DNA of 64,000 bases, from positions 22,133-86,132 of the forward strand of contig JAFZWQ010000027.1 in assembly GCA_017617235.1 (NCBI GenBank). The letters are read 5' to 3'. The notes beneath the pieces are model-generated. The model had not been told where the DNA came from and ran no database searches. It was given only the letters and a program-made list of their open reading frames with translations. Shown here piece by piece: positions 15,942-24,527 of the stretch. The stretch comes from Bacteroidaceae bacterium (GTDB lineage: Bacteria > Bacteroidota > Bacteroidia > Bacteroidales > Bacteroidaceae). A program made the translations under genes and the position numbers. The number at the start of each line of letters is the position of its first letter. The stretch's first letter is position 1.

Positions 15942-18449
15942 ATGAATGTATCTTATAAATGGCTCCGCGAGTATGTCGACTTCGATATGACTGCTCAGGA
16001 GGTTGCCGCTGCACTCACCAGCATGGGCCTCGAGGTCGAAGGTGTTGAGGAAGTGCAGAGCATTAAAGGTGGTCTGCAGGGAATCGTCATTGGTGAGGTG
16101 CTCACGTGTGAGCCTCATCCCAACAGCGACCACATGCACGTCTGCACCGTGAACCTGGGACAGGGCGAGCCGGAACAAATCGTCTGTGGTGCACCCAATG
16201 TTGCCGCAGGCCAGAAGGTTGTGGTGGCCACGCTGGGGACAAAGCTCTACGACGGCGACCAGGAGTTTACCATCAAACGCAGCAAACTGCGCGGCATAGA
16301 GTCGAATGGCATGATTTGTGCCGAAGACGAGATTGGCATCGGCACCAGCCACGATGGCATCATTGTGTTGCCTGCTGACGCTGTGCCCGGAACACCCGCT
16401 GCCGAATACTATCACCTCGAAAGTGATTTCCTCATCGAAGTGGACATCACCCCCAACCGTTCGGATGCTGCCAGCCACTACGGTGTGGCTCGCGACCTGT
16501 ATGCATGGCTCTTGCAGAACGGCAAGAAGACAACCTTGCATCGTCCGTCGAACGACGCATTCAAGGTAGACAATAACGAACTGCCCATAAAGGTAACGGT
16601 GGAGAACCAGGAGGCATGTCCCCGCTATGCTGCCGTATCGCTTCGCAACTGCGAGGTGAAGGAGAGCCCTGAATGGCTGAAGGCCCGTCTTACGACCATC
16701 GGCCTGCGCCCCATCAACAACATAGTGGACATCACGAACTACATCATGATGGCATACGGCCAGCCCCTGCATTGCTTCGATGCAGACATGGTGAAGGGTC
16801 ATCACATCGTGGTGAAGACAATGCCCGAAGGCACACCGTTCGTCACACTCGACGGCGAGGAGCACAAACTCTCGGATCGCGACTTGGCCATCTGCAACGA
16901 GGAAGAGCCCATGTGCATCGCAGGCGTATTTGGCGGAAAGGGTAGCGGCACGTACGAAACCACCAGAAATGTGGTTCTGGAGAGTGCCTACTTCAATCCC
17001 ACCTGGATTCGCAAATCGGCTCGTCGTCACGGACTTAGCACCGATGCTTCCTTCCGCTTCGAACGCGGCATCGACCCCAACGGCACGATTTACGCCCTGA
17101 AGCAGGCTGCCCTCATGGCAAAGGAACTGGCCGGAGCCGAAATCAGCATGGACATTGTCGATGTTTATCCCAATCCCATGCAGGATGCCATCGTTGACCT
17201 CAAGTTCGACTATGTGAACCGCCTCATTGGTAAGGACATTCCTCAGGAAACGGTGAAGAGCATCGTCGAGAGCTTGGAAATGAAGGTGCTGGAGGAAACG
17301 AAGGAAGGCCTGCGCCTGCAGGTTCCTGCCTATCGTGTCGATGTGCAGCGTCCCTGCGACGTTGTGGAAGACATCCTGCGCATCTACGGATATAATAATG
17401 TAGAGATTCCCACAGCTGTCAAGAGCTGTACCGCTGTGAAGGGCGACGTGGACAAGAGTCACAAACTGCAGAACATCATTGGTGAACAGCTCGTTGGCGC
17501 CGGTTTCCACGAAATACTGAATAACTCGCTGCAGCGTGGTGCATACTACGACGACCTGCAGAGCTACAAGTCGGAGAACTGCGTGCGACTGATGAATCCC
17601 CTCAGTCAGGACCTTAACGTCCTGCGCCAGAGCCTGTTGTTCGGCGGTTTGGAAAGCATCGCCCGCAACATATCATTCCGTAACAGCGACCTCAGTTTCT
17701 TCGAGTTCGGTAACTGCTATTACTTCCATGCAGAACGCCGTTGCGCCGACATCATTCCTGGCGTCAGCAGCAGTCGCGACCCGGAAGTCATCAAGCACGT
17801 GCTGGATGCCTATAACGAGGACTATCACCTTGGCTTGTGGCAGACGGGAAAACGCGTCACAGGCAGCTGGGCACATGCCGACGAGGACACCAGCGTCTAT
17901 GAGCTGAAGGCCCATGTAGTGAACATTCTCACCCGACTGGGCGTTCCCTTTGGCGCTCTCGTATTTGCCAAGGGCGAGAGTGATCTCTTCGACAAGAGCC
18001 TCGAGATACGTAATCGTGGCGGTAAGGTGCTGGTGCAGATGGGTGTGGTAAGCTTGAAGCTGCAGAAGAAATTCGGATTGGAGCAGCCTGTCTACTTTGC
18101 CGACCTGAACTGGCAACAGCTCATGAAGGCCATCCGCAACCAGAGGGTAGTGGCTACGGATTTGCCCAAGTATCCTGCCGTGAGCCGCGACTTGGCCCTG
18201 CTCGTCGATAAGTCTGTCGAGTTTGGACAAATCGAGAGCATCGCCTACCAGAGTGAGAAGAAGCTGCTGAAAGAGGTGCGTCTGTTCGATGTTTACGAGG
18301 GCAAGAACCTGCCGGAGGGCAAGAAGTCGTATGCCGTCAATTTCATCCTGCAGGACGAAACCAAGACGATGGGCGACAAGCAGATTGATGCCATCATGCA
18401 GAAACTGATTCAGAACCTCACGAAACAGCTGAATGCCGAACTGAGATAA
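15942..18449 (+). CDS. pheT: Phenylalanyl-tRNA synthetase beta subunit
   Basis: The 835-residue protein has every PheT domain: N-terminal core, tRNA-binding OB fold (about 45-155, with TPNRSDAASHYGVARDL), B3/B4 editing region, B5 domain, the catalytic-like core, and the C-terminal FDX-ACB anticodon-binding domain (from about 740; KYPAVSRDLALLVD). It pairs with PheS to charge tRNA-Phe; pheS is not in this window, so the two subunit genes are separated here. Length is normal for Bacteroidota. Own promoter; yebC follows 55 bases later. Confidence 0.96.
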   Translation: MNVSYKWLREYVDFDMTAQEVAAALTSMGLEVEGVEEVQSIKGGLQGIVIGEVLTCEPHPNSDHMHVCTVNLGQGEPEQIVCGAPNVAAGQKVVVATLGTKLYDGDQEFTIKRSKLRGIESNGMICAEDEIGIGTSHDGIIVLPADAVPGTPAAEYYHLESDFLIEVDITPNRSDAASHYGVARDLYAWLLQNGKKTTLHRPSNDAFKVDNNELPIKVTVENQEACPRYAAVSLRNCEVKESPEWLKARLTTIGLRPINNIVDITNYIMMAYGQPLHCFDADMVKGHHIVVKTMPEGTPFVTLDGEEHKLSDRDLAICNEEEPMCIAGVFGGKGSGTYETTRNVVLESAYFNPTWIRKSARRHGLSTDASFRFERGIDPNGTIYALKQAALMAKELAGAEISMDIVDVYPNPMQDAIVDLKFDYVNRLIGKDIPQETVKSIVESLEMKVLEETKEGLRLQVPAYRVDVQRPCDVVEDILRIYGYNNVEIPTAVKSCTAVKGDVDKSHKLQNIIGEQLVGAGFHEILNNSLQRGAYYDDLQSYKSENCVRLMNPLSQDLNVLRQSLLFGGLESIARNISFRNSDLSFFEFGNCYYFHAERRCADIIPGVSSSRDPEVIKHVLDAYNEDYHLGLWQTGKRVTGSWAHADEDTSVYELKAHVVNILTRLGVPFGALVFAKGESDLFDKSLEIRNRGGKVLVQMGVVSLKLQKKFGLEQPVYFADLNWQQLMKAIRNQRVVATDLPKYPAVSRDLALLVDKSVEFGQIESIAYQSEKKLLKEVRLFDVYEGKNLPEGKKSYAVNFILQDETKTMGDKQIDAIMQKLIQNLTKQLNAELR

Positions 18450-18504
18450 AAATCTTCGAAATAACGAAATATCGATATAACGTAATAACGAAATAATTAA
18501 AACA

Positions 18505-19245
18505 ATGGGAAGAGCATTTGAATATCGTAAAGCGACTAAACTGAAGCGTTGGGGCCATATGGCCAAGACTTTCACCCGTCTGGGCAAGCAGATTGCTATC
18601 GCCGTGAAGGCTGGCGGTCCGGAACCCGAGAATAACCCCTCCTTGCGCTCTGTCATTGCCGTCTGCAAACGCGAGAACATGCCGAAAGACAACATCGAGC
18701 GTGCCATCAAGAATGCAATGGGTAAGGACCAGAGTGATTACAAAAGTGTAACCTACGAAGGATACGGCCCTCATGGCGTTGCAGTCTTTGTGGACACCCT
18801 TACTGACAACACGACCCGTACGGTAGCCGACGTCCGCAGTGTCTTCAACAAGTTCAGCGGAAACATGGGTACAACTGGTTCGCTGTCGTTCCTTTTCGAC
18901 CATAAGTGCGTATTTACCTTCAAGAAGAAGGCAGATATGGATATGGACGACTTCATCCTGGAGATGATTGACTTCGGAGTGGACGAGGACTTCGATGAAG
19001 AGTACGACGAGGACAAGGACGAAACGACAATCACCATCTATGGTGAGCCCACCAGCTACAACGAGATACAGAAGAAGTTGGAGGCAGATGGTTTCGAGGA
19101 AGTCGGTGGTGAGTTTACCTACATCCCCAACGACCTGAAGGATGTAACTCCGGAACAGCGCGAAACCATTAACAAGATGGTAGAACGCCTCGAGGAGTTC
19201 GACGACGTGCAGACCGTCTATACCAACATGAAGCCGGAAGAGTAA
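18505..19245 (+). CDS. yebC: YebC/PmpR-family regulator or translation factor
   Basis: The 246-residue protein starts with the family hallmark MGRAFEYRKATK (the more usual form is AGHSKW) and has NMPKDNIERAIK, the YEGYGPHGVA strand and an acidic segment (DEDFDEEYDEDKDE, about 158-171). YebC proteins have been described as transcriptional regulators and, more recently, as factors that relieve ribosome stalling on proline stretches; which applies here is not shown. It lies between pheT and trmN6, all rightward, with a 12-base gap to trmN6. Confidence 0.9.
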   Translation: MGRAFEYRKATKLKRWGHMAKTFTRLGKQIAIAVKAGGPEPENNPSLRSVIAVCKRENMPKDNIERAIKNAMGKDQSDYKSVTYEGYGPHGVAVFVDTLTDNTTRTVADVRSVFNKFSGNMGTTGSLSFLFDHKCVFTFKKKADMDMDDFILEMIDFGVDEDFDEEYDEDKDETTITIYGEPTSYNEIQKKLEADGFEEVGGEFTYIPNDLKDVTPEQRETINKMVERLEEFDDVQTVYTNMKPEE

Positions 19246-19257
19246 GGCGAACTTGCA

Positions 19258-19962
19258 ATGGGCCTGCCGAGTTTCCGCTTCAAGCAGTTCGAAGTGTGGC
19301 ACGACAGATGTGCCCAGAAAGTCGGAACTGACGGTGTCCTACTGGGTGCATGGACGCAAGTCGACGGATGTGAGAACATTCTCGACATAGGAACTGGAAG
19401 CGGTCTTATCGCCCTGATGATGGCTCAAAGAGCTCCAAAGGCCAAAGTCGTAGGAGTGGAGATAGACGCAGAAGCTGCCCAACAGGCACAAGAGAACGTC
19501 TCGAAGAGCCCATTCCATAATCGCATACAAATCGTGCAGTCAGATGTACGGGACTTTTCTTCCCCCGTTGCATTTGACTGCATCGTTTGTAATCCTCCGT
19601 TCTTTGTGGAGGAAACCTTGCCTGACAATTCGCAAAGAGCTATGGCGCGACATACGGCGCTGCTCGATTTCTCAGACCTCATAAAGGTTTCCTCTCGTCT
19701 GATGGATCCATCGGGAACGTTTAATGTAATACTTCCGGCAACATCTTCTAACTATTTTGTGGACCAATGCTTTATGAATGGTCTATATTTGGTTAGGCAA
19801 TGTCGGATATGTACCGTTAAAAGTAAACCGCCCAAACGGGTAATGCTTTCATTCTCCAGAATGGGAAAAGGGGATAACAGCTATGAGACACTCGTCCTTC
19901 AGGAAAGGGACGGAAGTCGTAGCGAGGCCTATCGTAAATTGACAGAAGACTTTTACCTTTAG
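19258..19962 (+). CDS. trmN6: tRNA1(Val) (adenine(37)-N6)-methyltransferase
   Basis: This 234-residue class I SAM methyltransferase has the SAM motif ILDIGTGSGLIALM (about 39-52) and the catalytic NPPFF motif of adenine-N6/amide methylases (about 118-122, IVCNPPFFVEE). N-terminal FRFKQFEVWHD and GTDGVLLGAW are typical of TrmN6, which methylates A37 of tRNA1-Val. The tRNA assignment is by family resemblance. Confidence 0.88.
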   Translation: MGLPSFRFKQFEVWHDRCAQKVGTDGVLLGAWTQVDGCENILDIGTGSGLIALMMAQRAPKAKVVGVEIDAEAAQQAQENVSKSPFHNRIQIVQSDVRDFSSPVAFDCIVCNPPFFVEETLPDNSQRAMARHTALLDFSDLIKVSSRLMDPSGTFNVILPATSSNYFVDQCFMNGLYLVRQCRICTVKSKPPKRVMLSFSRMGKGDNSYETLVLQERDGSRSEAYRKLTEDFYL

Positions 19963-19979
19963 AACATAATACCTGAAAC

Positions 19980-21278
19980 ATGCACAACAACAAAGCATTT
20001 ATATACTTCATCTGCCTGGTGTCCGCTATGGGAGGCTTACTCTTCGGATACGACTGGGTAGTGATAGGTGGCGCCAAACCTTTCTACGAGTTGTACTTTG
20101 GCATTAGCGAAAGTCCCGTAATGCAAGGGTTGGCAATGTCTACGGCACTTGTTGGTTGCCTGATGGGAGCGATGGTTGCAGGATGGGCTGCCGATAGGTT
20201 TGGACGTAAGCCCTTATTGATGTTGGCGGCAGTGTTATTTACCATATCCGCTATTGCTACAGGCCTGTTCAATGATTTTACTTTGTTTAATGTTGCGCGT
20301 TTCGTTGGTGGCATCGGTATTGGCGTAGCATCTGCTTTGTCGCCAATGTATATTGCAGAGGTTAGTCCTGCAGATATTCGTGGCAGGATGGTGAGCCTGA
20401 ACCAAATGACTATCGTGCTTGGAATTCTTGCGGCACAAGTGGTTAACATGTTGCTGGCAAAGGATACATCCGTAGCGGCGTTGCAAACGTGGAATGTGGA
20501 ATGGGGATGGCGATGGATGTTTTGGGCTGAGACGCTGCCTGCGGCACTTTTCCTGTTTATGAGCTTCTTTATCCCAGAGAGTCCAGTATATATAAGAATT
20601 AAAAATGAAAAATTAAAAGTTAAAAATGAGGAAAATGTGGCTTTCTCATTGCTACTTGATAGAAAATATCGGAGGGTGCTATTGTTGGGACTGGTGATTG
20701 CTGTCTTTCAGCAGTGGTGTGGCACAAACGTCATCTTTAACTATGCACAGGAGATATTTGTGGGAGCCGGCTTTGATGTCGATGGGATGTTTATCAACAT
20801 CGTCATCACGGGTATTGCCAACGTGTTGTTTACCATCGTTGCACTTTATACGATAGAACGTTGGGGACGTCGTACATTGATGCTCTTGGGGGCAGGAGGT
20901 TTGGGACTTATCTACCTCGTGCTGGGCATTTGCTACTGGCAAGGTGTTACAGGAGTCTTTATGGTGTTACTCGTGGTGTCTGCCATATCGGTCTATGCAA
21001 TGACACTTGGGCCTGTTACCTGGACTTTGTTGGCAGAGGTGTTCCCTCACCGTATCAGGGGCGTGGCAATGGCAACGTGTACATTTGCCCTATGGGTGGG
21101 ATGTTGTACGCTGACCTTTTCGTTTCCTACGATGAATGCCGCTTTAGGTAGTAGCGGAACGTTTTGGTGCTATTCAGCTATCTGCCTGTGTGCTTTTGTT
21201 TTCCTTTGGAACAGATGTCCTGAGACGAAAGGAAAGAGTTTAGAAGAATTGGAAAAAGAATTAGTATATGAAGCCTAA
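19980..21278 (+). CDS. MFS sugar porter
   Basis: The 432-residue transporter has twelve predicted membrane spans and sugar-porter signatures: GGLLFGYDWVVIGG in helix 1, WAADRFGRKPLLM after helix 2, MYIAEVSPADIRGRMVS after helix 4, PESPVY after helix 6, and ERWGRRTLML in the second half. It would take up a monosaccharide by proton symport or facilitated diffusion. The central loop contains a very A-rich in-frame stretch (about 20595-20632). Its stop overlaps the DUF5107 start by 11 bases; with GH35 downstream, the operon looks like uptake plus processing of a galactose-containing glycoside. Confidence 0.9.
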   Translation: MHNNKAFIYFICLVSAMGGLLFGYDWVVIGGAKPFYELYFGISESPVMQGLAMSTALVGCLMGAMVAGWAADRFGRKPLLMLAAVLFTISAIATGLFNDFTLFNVARFVGGIGIGVASALSPMYIAEVSPADIRGRMVSLNQMTIVLGILAAQVVNMLLAKDTSVAALQTWNVEWGWRWMFWAETLPAALFLFMSFFIPESPVYIRIKNEKLKVKNEENVAFSLLLDRKYRRVLLLGLVIAVFQQWCGTNVIFNYAQEIFVGAGFDVDGMFINIVITGIANVLFTIVALYTIERWGRRTLMLLGAGGLGLIYLVLGICYWQGVTGVFMVLLVVSAISVYAMTLGPVTWTLLAEVFPHRIRGVAMATCTFALWVGCCTLTFSFPTMNAALGSSGTFWCYSAICLCAFVFLWNRCPETKGKSLEELEKELVYEA

Positions 21279-24200
21279 AGTTTGGAGAGAAGATATCGTT
21301 ATTCCGACGTACGAGGTTGGACCTGAGGAGAAGAATCCCATATTCCTTGAGAAACGTGTTTATCAGGGTTCCAGTGGGGTAGTGTATCCCTATCCCGTTA
21401 TCGAATCGATAGCTGACACAAAGACTGACCACACCTATCACGCCCTGTGGATGGAGAACGAATACATCAAGGTAATGATTCTACCAGAACTGGGCGGACG
21501 TGTGCAGATGGCGTACGATAAGATAAAGCAGCGTCACTTTATCTATTACAACCATGTGGTGAAGCCAGCCCTTGTGGGGTTGGCTGGTCCGTGGATTAGT
21601 GGCGGTATAGAATTCAATTGGCCTCAGCATCATCGTCCCTCAACCTTCCTTCCTGTAGATTGTGACATCGAGGAAGAGGAAGACGGAAGTGTCGTGGTTT
21701 GGTGTTCAGAAATTGAACGTATGTTTCACCAGAAATCTACAGTATGCTTCCGTTTACGCCCAGGTTGTGCATATCTTGAGATAAACGTCCGCCTATTCAA
21801 TCGTTCCGAATTGCCGCAGACATTCCTTTGGTGGGCCAATCCCGCTGTGGCTGTAAACGACGAATATCAGAGTGTGTTCCCACCAGACATTAATGCAGTA
21901 TTCGATCACGGAAAGCGTGCTGTGTCGACCTTCCCCATAGCCACAGGCACTTATTATAAGATGGATTACTCGGCTGGTGTGGATATCTCGAATTATAAGA
22001 ATATAAAGGTGCCGACCTCGTATATGGGTGTCAATTCACAGTACGACTTCGAGGGAGGCTATGAGAACGATACGAAAGGTGGTATGCTACATGTAGCTAA
22101 TCACCACGTGTCGCCTGGCAAGAAACAATGGACATGGGGCAATGGTGACTTCGGACGTGCTTGGGACAGGAATCTGACGGATGAGGACGGTCCGTACATC
22201 GAGTTGATGGCTGGTGTATATACTGAGAATCAGCCCGACTTTACGTGGATTATGCCTTACGAGGAAAAGGAGTTCACCCAGTACTTCATGCCTTATCGTG
22301 AGCTTGGTATAGTGAAACAGGCCTCAAAGGATATTATCTTCAACATGACGGAAGCTGAGGGAGGAGCTCGTATTCAGGTTCTTGCCACTTCAAAGCAGAA
22401 TGTTCGTATCGAGCTGGAAAGTGACGACTATACTATATTATATAATAAGGAAGAGGAACTGTCACCTGAGTCTGTCTTTGAGGTGCTGGTCGATACGAAG
22501 GGTATACCGTTTAACGAACTAGCATTGACCGTATATCAGGTAGGACGTGCCGTTCGTCCATTATCTTGGCATCAGGCTTCGGATGAAGTGAAACCTATAC
22601 CAGATGCAGCCGAAGCGGCACTTCCTGCCGAAGAATGCAAAACGGTGGAGCAACTCTACCTGACTGGGCTTCATCTGGAACAATATCGTCACGCTACATG
22701 GTCGCCACTCGATTATTACGAGGAAGCCTTGCGTCGTGACCCGAACGATGTTCGTTGCTTGAATCAAATGGGGCTTTGGTATCTGCGTCGTGGCAGGTTC
22801 GAGAAAGCAGAACCCTTCCTGCGTCGTGCTGTAAAAGTACTGATGAAACGCAATCCTAATCCCTATTGGGGAGAACCTATGTATAATCTGGGACTCTGTC
22901 TGAAATACCAAAATCGTTTCGATGAGGCCTATGACTGGTTCTATAAGGCTACATGGAATGGTGGCTGGCAGGGTGCAGCCTATTTTGCCTGTGCACAGAT
23001 TTCTTCCAGACAGGGGCGTTGGGAAGATGCACTCCATGAAGTAGAGTGTGCTTTGGTGGCAGGTTATCATAACCAGATGGCCCGTGTGCTGAAGGTTGCC
23101 ACAATGGCAAATCTGGGGATTAAAGAGGGTATTGAAGAACTGATAGAAGAAAGTCTGCAGCAGGACCGTTTCAATTATGGAATTCTGTTCGAGGCTGGCG
23201 AAGAAGAACGCATTGTGCAGCTCATGCATGGGAATCCGCTTAACTATCATGAATTGGCCCTCGAATATGTTCAGGCAGGTTTGTATATGCGAGCCAATAA
23301 GGTGCTTGACCTTGCTATTAAGGAAGGTGCTGTTAATGCTATGACCTATTATTATAAGACATGGATAAATGTTGAGGTCTGTCCGTTGCCCAATATTCCA
23401 ATGCCTATATGTTTCCCTAACAGACTGGAAGACATACTGGCCTTGAACCGTGTGATGAATATAGATAAAAAGGATGCATTGGCTCCTTATCTGTTGGGTT
23501 GTTTGTATTACGACAAACGTCAGTACGACGAGGCTATCACTTTCTGGAATTATTCGGCTGACATCAATCCCAATTATCCTGCCGTATGGCGTAACCTTGC
23601 TTTAGCTGCATATAATAAGCAGAATGACAAACTAAAGGCTGTTGAATTGATGGAACGTGCCTTCCATCTTGATGAAACGGATAGTCGCATTCTGATGGAA
23701 CTAGACCAGTTGTACAAGGTAATGCAGCATCCACATGCCGAACGTCTGTCTTTCCTGCAGCAGTATCCAGACCTCATCTCACAACGAGACGACCTCGTGC
23801 TGGAGGAAATAACTTTGTTGAACCAAGTGGGACGTTACGAAGAGGCAATGTCGAAGTTAGACGCCCACAAGTTCCATCCTTGGGAAGGGGGAGAAGGTAA
23901 AGTGCCTGCCCAGTATAAGATATGTCGTGTTGAATTGGCAAAGCAGGCTATTGTGAAGAAAGACGCAGATCGTGCAATTGAGTTGTTAGACGAGTGTCTT
24001 GAATATCCGCATCACCTTGGCGAGGGTAAGTTGTATGGCACCCAGGAAAACGACTTTTACTATTTAAAGGGGCTCGCCTATGAGCAAAAAGGTGATACGG
24101 AAAACGCTTTTGAATGCTACAAGAAGGCTACCGTTGGACCAACAGAACCTGCTGCTGCCATGTACTATAACGATGCTAAGCCCGATAAAATCTTTTATAC

Positions 24201-24519
24201 AGCGATGGCTTATCGTAAGTTAGGCGATAAAGAAAAGGCCTGCAGTCTCTTCCATCGTCTGTTGAACTATGGAGAGAAGCATATCTTCGACGTAGTTCGT
24301 ATGGACTACTTTGCCGTATCGTTGCCCGACCTGTTGATATGGGACGGTAATTTGCAAGAAAAGAATTCCATACATTGTAACCTGATGATGGCTCTGGGTC
24401 ATCTTGGGCTTGGACACACAAAACGTGGACTTAAATATTTGTCCGATGTCTCGTGTCTCGATATAAACCATCCTGTACCACACTCATTGCGAAGCTTTTT
24501 ATCACTGGTTAACAACTAA
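21268..24519 (+). CDS. DUF5107 protein with tetratricopeptide repeats
   Basis: The 1083-residue protein has no signal peptide. Residues 1 to about 330 are a DUF5107 region of galactose-mutarotase-like sandwich type (NEYIKVMILPELGGRVQ; WWANPAVAVND; IELMAGVYTENQPDFTW). After an inter-domain strand region come many TPRs (from about 470 to 1080: DPNDVRCLNQMGLWYLRRGR; NPYWGEPMYNLGLCLKYQ; NPNYPAVWRNLALAAY). Such proteins sit next to sugar transporters and glycosidases; the enzymatic role, if any, is not established by what I can see. It is translationally coupled to the sugar porter (11-base overlap) and eight bases precede the GH35 gene. Confidence 0.85.
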   Translation: MKPKVWREDIVIPTYEVGPEEKNPIFLEKRVYQGSSGVVYPYPVIESIADTKTDHTYHALWMENEYIKVMILPELGGRVQMAYDKIKQRHFIYYNHVVKPALVGLAGPWISGGIEFNWPQHHRPSTFLPVDCDIEEEEDGSVVVWCSEIERMFHQKSTVCFRLRPGCAYLEINVRLFNRSELPQTFLWWANPAVAVNDEYQSVFPPDINAVFDHGKRAVSTFPIATGTYYKMDYSAGVDISNYKNIKVPTSYMGVNSQYDFEGGYENDTKGGMLHVANHHVSPGKKQWTWGNGDFGRAWDRNLTDEDGPYIELMAGVYTENQPDFTWIMPYEEKEFTQYFMPYRELGIVKQASKDIIFNMTEAEGGARIQVLATSKQNVRIELESDDYTILYNKEEELSPESVFEVLVDTKGIPFNELALTVYQVGRAVRPLSWHQASDEVKPIPDAAEAALPAEECKTVEQLYLTGLHLEQYRHATWSPLDYYEEALRRDPNDVRCLNQMGLWYLRRGRFEKAEPFLRRAVKVLMKRNPNPYWGEPMYNLGLCLKYQNRFDEAYDWFYKATWNGGWQGAAYFACAQISSRQGRWEDALHEVECALVAGYHNQMARVLKVATMANLGIKEGIEELIEESLQQDRFNYGILFEAGEEERIVQLMHGNPLNYHELALEYVQAGLYMRANKVLDLAIKEGAVNAMTYYYKTWINVEVCPLPNIPMPICFPNRLEDILALNRVMNIDKKDALAPYLLGCLYYDKRQYDEAITFWNYSADINPNYPAVWRNLALAAYNKQNDKLKAVELMERAFHLDETDSRILMELDQLYKVMQHPHAERLSFLQQYPDLISQRDDLVLEEITLLNQVGRYEEAMSKLDAHKFHPWEGGEGKVPAQYKICRVELAKQAIVKKDADRAIELLDECLEYPHHLGEGKLYGTQENDFYYLKGLAYEQKGDTENAFECYKKATVGPTEPAAAMYYNDAKPDKIFYTAMAYRKLGDKEKACSLFHRLLNYGEKHIFDVVRMDYFAVSLPDLLIWDGNLQEKNSIHCNLMMALGHLGLGHTKRGLKYLSDVSCLDINHPVPHSLRSFLSLVNN

Positions 24520-24527
24520 TTTGTATT

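Noticed and set aside
15936-17510. A 524-residue open frame antisense to pheT
   Set aside because: Same reason: pheT is unmistakable on the plus strand with its own promoter, and the antisense product is His/Val-rich without family features.
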